Source: Botryococcus braunii
Lineage: Eukaryota; Chlorophyta; Trebouxiophyceae
Reading direction: 5' to 3'
Assembly: GCA_002005505.1 (NCBI GenBank)
Contig: KV908499.1
Coordinates: 238,337 to 253,336 of the forward strand
DNA length: 15,000 nt
This document shows positions 7,541 to 15,000 of this stretch, piece after piece. Numbering within the stretch: the first letter of the stretch is position 1; every line of letters begins with the position of its first letter. A program made the translations under genes and the position numbers. The notes under the pieces are model-generated. The model did no database searches and had not been told where the DNA came from. It was given only the letters and a program-made list of their open reading frames with translations.

Positions 7541-7610
7541 CTTTACGCATTCTCTCCCTGGCCTTCCTATATTTTCAAATATAGGAAGGCCAGGGAGAGG
7601 ATGCGTAAAG
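7541..7610. other. Near-perfect 34-bp hairpin with 2-nt spacer
   Basis: Arms 7541-7574 and 7577-7610 are reverse complements over 34 bases with a single mismatch (7551 against 7600), separated by only two bases. On the plus-strand RNA the mismatch would be a U-G wobble, so the whole arm could pair. It resembles a small-RNA precursor or a foldback terminus. No gene is seen nearby. Confidence 0.85.
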
Positions 7611-9137
7611 TTAAAACCATGTTGACTTGCTTCCTTGTTGCACCCCCTCCCCCCCCCCTCCCCAAGGTTTCCCTTGCATTGCTAATTATCATTTGGGGGC
7701 AAGCAGGACGGCAGCAACCGTGATGCGTTGCTGCCTTTTGGCAGCAATGGAGCAATGACTGCATGGCCTATTAGATGAGCAGTCAAGGAGGAATGATGAC
7801 TGGAGCAGTGATGTCGCAGCTCAGCAATGATTTGATAGGCTAATACATAGTATGGGACTTCACCGTTTCTACGGACCATCAGCTGGTCATTGAAATTGCA
7901 AGTGTCAAATTTGACAATTGGACGGATCCTTTCAAGCAAGCCTAGATTAAGAAGGTGGGCGACAGGGACGTGTCTGAGCCTTTGCACGTTGGGTGTGAAT
8001 CGTTGTATCTCTGAACAATTTAATTGGACAACCATTAAACATAAAAACTGGAGTATATCCAAGCATTAAGTACTTGGCCATAGGTGGTGGCCACGCGGAT
8101 ACCAGTGGCACACAATACCAGTGTTATAGCAGGCAGAGGAAGAGTATCTGAATGGGGCAAAGAGATGTGTTCATGAAGAAGAAGATAGCGACGTCAACTG
8201 ATTACAATGCGTGAAGTTTTTGTCTTGAATGCGACGCAGAGCAGCCAATTATAGGCTGTACGCGGTCAGAGACGGTACAGTTCTCTCAGATTGACATATA
8301 TGATTAGATGATCATAGTGCCACTGTTCATTGCTTCAGATAGACTAATTTGGTCTCTCATACGTATGTAAACATGACAATATTATCATCGTTCAAAGCGC
8401 TAGCGCTCAGAGGCCCTTTGGAGCCCCATTCACAACCACTTCTAGCCATCTTCTCCTAGCCATGATGCTTTTGTTGATGCCCATCAAAAAAAGCATCCTC
8501 AAGAAGTAGTGGATACGTTGTGGAGTTAAAATTGGATGCAACTGGATTCAAGCATCCTCATCCGCACCAGGGACGGATGCTCTAAAAATCATGACGGACC
8601 TTGTCTCAGGGACCTTCTCATGATTTACTGGACGGTTTCTCTAAACTACCAAGGAAGCACTTGGCAGAGCGCAACCTTGAGCCGAAACTGGACAGGTGCT
8701 GTCAGCTACCAGGGAAGCGACGTCTAAAAGCATCCCTTGCAGCTGGACAGTTGTACATTCGAACTAAGCTGGGTTCGTACGAAGTAATCTAGGGCCCGTG
8801 CAACGTAAACAGCACATGTCGGGATATCCCTGGCCACTTGCAAAACAATTTTGGTGCATGCTGAACACGGCACCTGAGATCTTATCTTACACACGTTGGT
8901 GCGTGTACGTATACGTAGCTTACACCATGATACGTATCTTAACCCAGTACCAGTACCTGTCCTGCAATCCGAGCTATCTTAATCTCGAGATTCCCAGGAC
9001 AAGTAACGAGTAACCTTGGGTGCACGCCTATCAGCGCATCCTGAGATTCGCCAGACACTTGTGAGCTCTCATTGAACATGTGTCAGAGAGCAGCCCTGAG
9101 ATGACCTGAAATCCTGAGGCTGTGAGGTCGTTCCGCG

Positions 9138-9171
9138 GCATGTCATATGACAAATGTGTCATATGACATGC
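9138..9171. repeat. Perfect 15-bp inverted repeat, 4-nt spacer
   Basis: Arms GCATGTCATATGACA (9138-9152) and TGTCATATGACATGC (9157-9171) are exact reverse complements around AATG. Each arm also contains the palindrome TGTCATATGACA. It can form a tight hairpin or serve as a double site for a dimeric DNA-binding protein. Confidence 0.85.
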
Positions 9172-9507
9172 TCCAGACAAGTGGTTCGGGCAGGGGAGGA
9201 AGTGGGAAGGGGTAAAAAGACATCAGAAATGGGAAGATTGATTTCACTGAAGCCTTCTGTGGAGCAATGCCGATCAGTCAGTTTGTTATCCGCTGCAGAA
9301 TCAGATACCAATTATTTGCTGCTAATCTGATTTTGCCGATTAGTAGCTGCCGATCCGGTGTTTCATTGAAATTGAATCATTTTCCACTGGATCCTCCGGT
9401 GGATGTCACGCCACTTCCAGCAGGAGCTCCGCTCGGTCCTCCAGCTGAATCACAATGAACATGTTCATGTCACACAGGCTTCAGGGAGTTTGACACAGCG
9501 TGAGTAT

Positions 9508-9528
9508 CACGTGCATCACGTGCACGTG
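9508..9528. promoter_or_regulatory. Cluster of three CACGTG (G-box/E-box) motifs
   Basis: CACGTG occurs at 9508-9513, 9517-9522 and 9523-9528. This hexamer is the core site for bHLH and bZIP factors. Three copies in 21 bases is unusual, but the neighbouring DNA is rich in CA and GTGCA words and no promoter is otherwise defined here. Confidence 0.35.
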
Positions 9529-9691
9529 CATCTAAGCTGGGGGGCCACAACGCATAGCGGACTCTCTCGGCCATTCAAGTGGATGATGCAAGTTAGGCTT
9601 TGCAGAACAACTATTATTTGGCGAACCACGGTATGCCTCGTGGCCAGATCTCTAGCGCAACGCATCAGCAGCTTGAAACGTACCCACGTCT

Positions 9692-9692
<1 letters not shown>

Positions 9693-9775
<83 letters not shown>

Positions 9776-9855
9776 GCCCGACACCCACACACATACACAC
9801 ACACACGCACACGAACGCACGCACGCATGCGCATGCGCATGCGCACACACACACA

Positions 9856-9906
<51 letters not shown>

Positions 9907-9955
9907 ACACACACACGCGCGCGCGCATGCACACCCACACACAAACCCACGCGCG

Positions 9956-9998
<43 letters not shown>

Positions 9999-10049
9999 AC
10001 ACACACACACACACACGCGCGCGCGCGCACACACACACACACATACATG
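9693..10049. repeat. Long (CA)n array with embedded (CG)n and GCAT blocks
   Basis: It begins with (CA)39 at 9693-9770 and continues as CA units broken by CGCACG, GCATGCGCATGCGC, CGCGCGCG and similar blocks to about 10049. Almost the whole stretch is alternating purine-pyrimidine, the sequence type most prone to left-handed Z-DNA. Long open frames through it are repeat artefacts. Confidence 0.95.
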
Positions 10050-10296
10050 TATTTCGGGAAATCGCCGCAATGAACTTAAATTTGCCTTAGTGCATATATG
10101 TAAAAGCACAGAACCACACACATAAACAGACACACCTGTCCGCGAACGCATACACACAAACACTTTCACACAGGCAAATTCAGTGGCAGGATCAATGTTT
10201 ACCACATGGACTGCGCTGGCTGTCTGCGAACAGGAGACCATCTTTACCTTTGCCTCGACAAATGTGCTGGTGCATGCATAATTGCGCGCGTGCACG
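10050..10296. other. Stretch between CA and GA arrays, nothing recognised
   Basis: It is CA-rich at its left end and otherwise unremarkable. A last exon of gene A could lie here on the minus strand, but I see no motif to support it. Confidence 0.3.
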
Positions 10297-10329
10297 TCAA
10301 TGTGTGAGTCTGTGTGTGGATTGAACGAG

Positions 10330-10529
10330 AAAAGGGAAGGGAATTGGAAGGAACAGAGAGAAAGGGGAGCGGAGAGGGAGAGGGAGGCAGGGCAGGGGGA
10401 AAGTGGGGGGAGCGGGAAATGGGGAGGGGAGGGAGGGATGGGGAAAAGAGAGGGAGGCAGAGAGACAGGGAGGAGGGAGAGAGGGGGGGGGAGGGGGGAG
10501 AGAGAGAGATGGAGGGAGATAGAGAGAGA

Positions 10530-10626
<97 letters not shown>

Positions 10627-10690
10627 AGTAGGAGAGGGAGGGGGGAAGGAAGGGAGAGAGAAGGGGATGGAGGGGAGAGCCATGGGAGGA
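10330..10690. repeat. Purine-rich tract with (GA)n core
   Basis: The plus strand is almost all G and A, with a pure (AG)n core at about 10543-10619 and G-rich flanks. On the minus strand it is (TC)n. The reading frame of gene A exon 4 stays open through it, giving a Ser-Leu repeat that is most likely not real coding sequence. Homopurine-homopyrimidine mirror tracts of this kind can form triplex (H-) DNA. Confidence 0.9.
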
Positions 10691-10759
10691 GAGGACACAC
10701 CAGACTGAGAGCGTCCTGCTTGTGGGGCTGAGGTGCGGTTAAGGCTGGCCTGCCCCTGG

Positions 10760-14416
<3,657 letters not shown>

Positions 14417-14805
14417 CTGAGCTTCAGATTGCTAACAAGCCCCGACTTGATGGGCTGCAACATGCTGCACGGTTGGCATGGGCTCCCCACTTCAACAGGC
14501 TTGCTTCCATCTTTGTGTTTGTGCGCACGTCTTTCGAGGGAGTGGGGGGAAGGGGCTCTTGGATGTGTCTGTGTGTGTATAAGTGTGTGTGCATTCGGGT
14601 GTATGCACTCACATATATAATGAAGGTGTTTGTGTGAATGGGTGTGAATATATATACATATGTACATACATACATATGTATCTGTATACATATGACATGT
14701 ACATATCTATGTATACATATACACACATGTACACACTCTTGCATACATTGTGTATGTGTATGTATGTGTATGCGCACTTTAATATTAGAAATTTACAAGT
14801 GTTTT
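14417..14805. other. Region upstream of visible gene A exons, TACATA-rich
   Basis: No exon is resolved here. About 14640-14770 is rich in TACATA, TATGTA and GTACAT words, mostly alternating purine-pyrimidine, with many small palindromes such as ACATATGTA. On the minus strand around 14420-14510 two frames are open, but neither shows a family motif I can trust, so an upstream exon is possible but not called. Confidence 0.4.
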
Positions 14806-14813
14806 TGTGTGTA

Positions 14814-14888
<75 letters not shown>
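14806..14888. repeat. (GT)n microsatellite
   Basis: GT repeats with a single GGTG interruption near 14838, about 80 bases long. The remaining bases to 15000 show nothing recognisable. Confidence 0.95.
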
Positions 14889-14890
<2 letters not shown>

Positions 14891-15000
14891 CATGTGCACG
14901 CACATGTGCAACTGGTAAGACATGGAAATGAGATAGCCTCGATTGATTGTAGCATAAGGCCGCATTGTCAGATTATCACTAATGGGGGCTGGACATAACA

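Larger units (their letters stand above)
6757..9692. other. Intergenic stretch between GDSL genes, no gene recognised
   Basis: No reading frame here shows a recognisable protein or a convincing exon on either strand. Contents: a possible TATA box at 6876; ATTACCGGTA-type short repeats at 7158-7185; a MITE-like element (7231-7443); a 34-bp-arm hairpin (7541-7610); a C-rich run (about 7640-7662); the palindrome TGTCAAATTTGACA (7903-7916); a 15-bp inverted repeat (9138-9171); and a CACGTG cluster (9508-9528). Confidence 0.5.

Noticed and set aside
8480..8740. Repeated AAGCATCC words and a small inverted repeat (8586-8594 with 8618-8626)
   Set aside because: Words are short, irregularly spaced and without terminal structure; not enough for a repeat call.
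9516..10125. Long open frames of alternating Thr-His or Cys-Val on both strands
   Set aside because: They are translations of CA/GT repeats; a dinucleotide repeat without stops is open in several frames. No flanking domain or start context supports them.
10297..10731. Ser-Leu and Arg-Glu rich frames across the GA tract
   Set aside because: Repeat artefacts. The minus-strand frame continues from a real esterase exon, but the Ser-Leu part shows no family similarity, so I stop the exon near 10760.
14420..14510. Possible upstream exon of GDSL gene A (minus strand, block II)
   Set aside because: Two frames are open but neither shows a believable block II motif, and no acceptor/donor pair joins in phase with the exon at 14416.

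Overview
This is an intron-bearing eukaryotic nuclear segment. It combines a chromodomain-type Ty3/gypsy LTR retrotransposon, pieces of two GDSL/SGNH esterase genes, and a very high load of long (CA)n/(GT)n and (GA)n/(CT)n microsatellites. Nothing looks bacterial. The esterase type (block I with SDNG, then GGND, then a Cys-rich D-x-x-H C-terminus) and the chromovirus suggest an alga, plant, moss or similar eukaryote, but the sequence alone does not settle the taxon.

Layout. Positions 1-6114 hold one retrotransposon on the minus strand. Its 3' LTR is cut by the window edge (1-43), followed by a polypurine tract (about 44-57), a 3' non-coding stretch, pol (797-3850: protease C-terminus, RT, RNase H, integrase, chromodomain), the protease active-site part (3851-4129), a 216-codon open linker in another frame (4051-4710), gag with a CCHC knuckle (4745-5782), a structured leader with the primer-binding site (5841-5852), and a complete 261-bp 5' LTR (5854-6114). 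The 43 visible bases of the 3' LTR are identical to the matching end of the 5' LTR, which fits a fairly recent insertion, yet the copy has an in-frame TAG inside protease.

Positions 6598-6756 (minus) look like the signal-peptide first exon of a GDSL esterase (gene B), ending at a GT donor. The next exon is not visible before the LTR, so the retrotransposon probably sits in intron 1 of gene B, in the same orientation. Positions 6757-10296 show no gene I can support. They hold a foldback/MITE-like element (about 7231-7443), a 34-bp-arm hairpin (7541-7610), a perfect 15-bp inverted repeat (9138-9171), a triple CACGTG cluster (9508-9528) and about 350 bp of nearly uninterrupted alternating purine-pyrimidine DNA (9693-10049).

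Positions 10760-14416 (minus) hold the 3' part of a second GDSL esterase (gene A), which I resolve into four exons joined in frame by three introns. Two of these introns appear to use GC donors. Long CA and GA arrays sit inside its introns and just downstream. The block I exon of gene A is not visible and probably lies beyond 15000. The two esterase genes are tandem, same-strand copies. No tRNA, rRNA or CRISPR array was recognised, and I see no clearly undescribed multi-gene system; the most unusual points are the paired GC-AG introns, the frame layout of the retrotransposon, its PBS-flanking leader stems, and the long hairpin at 7541-7610.
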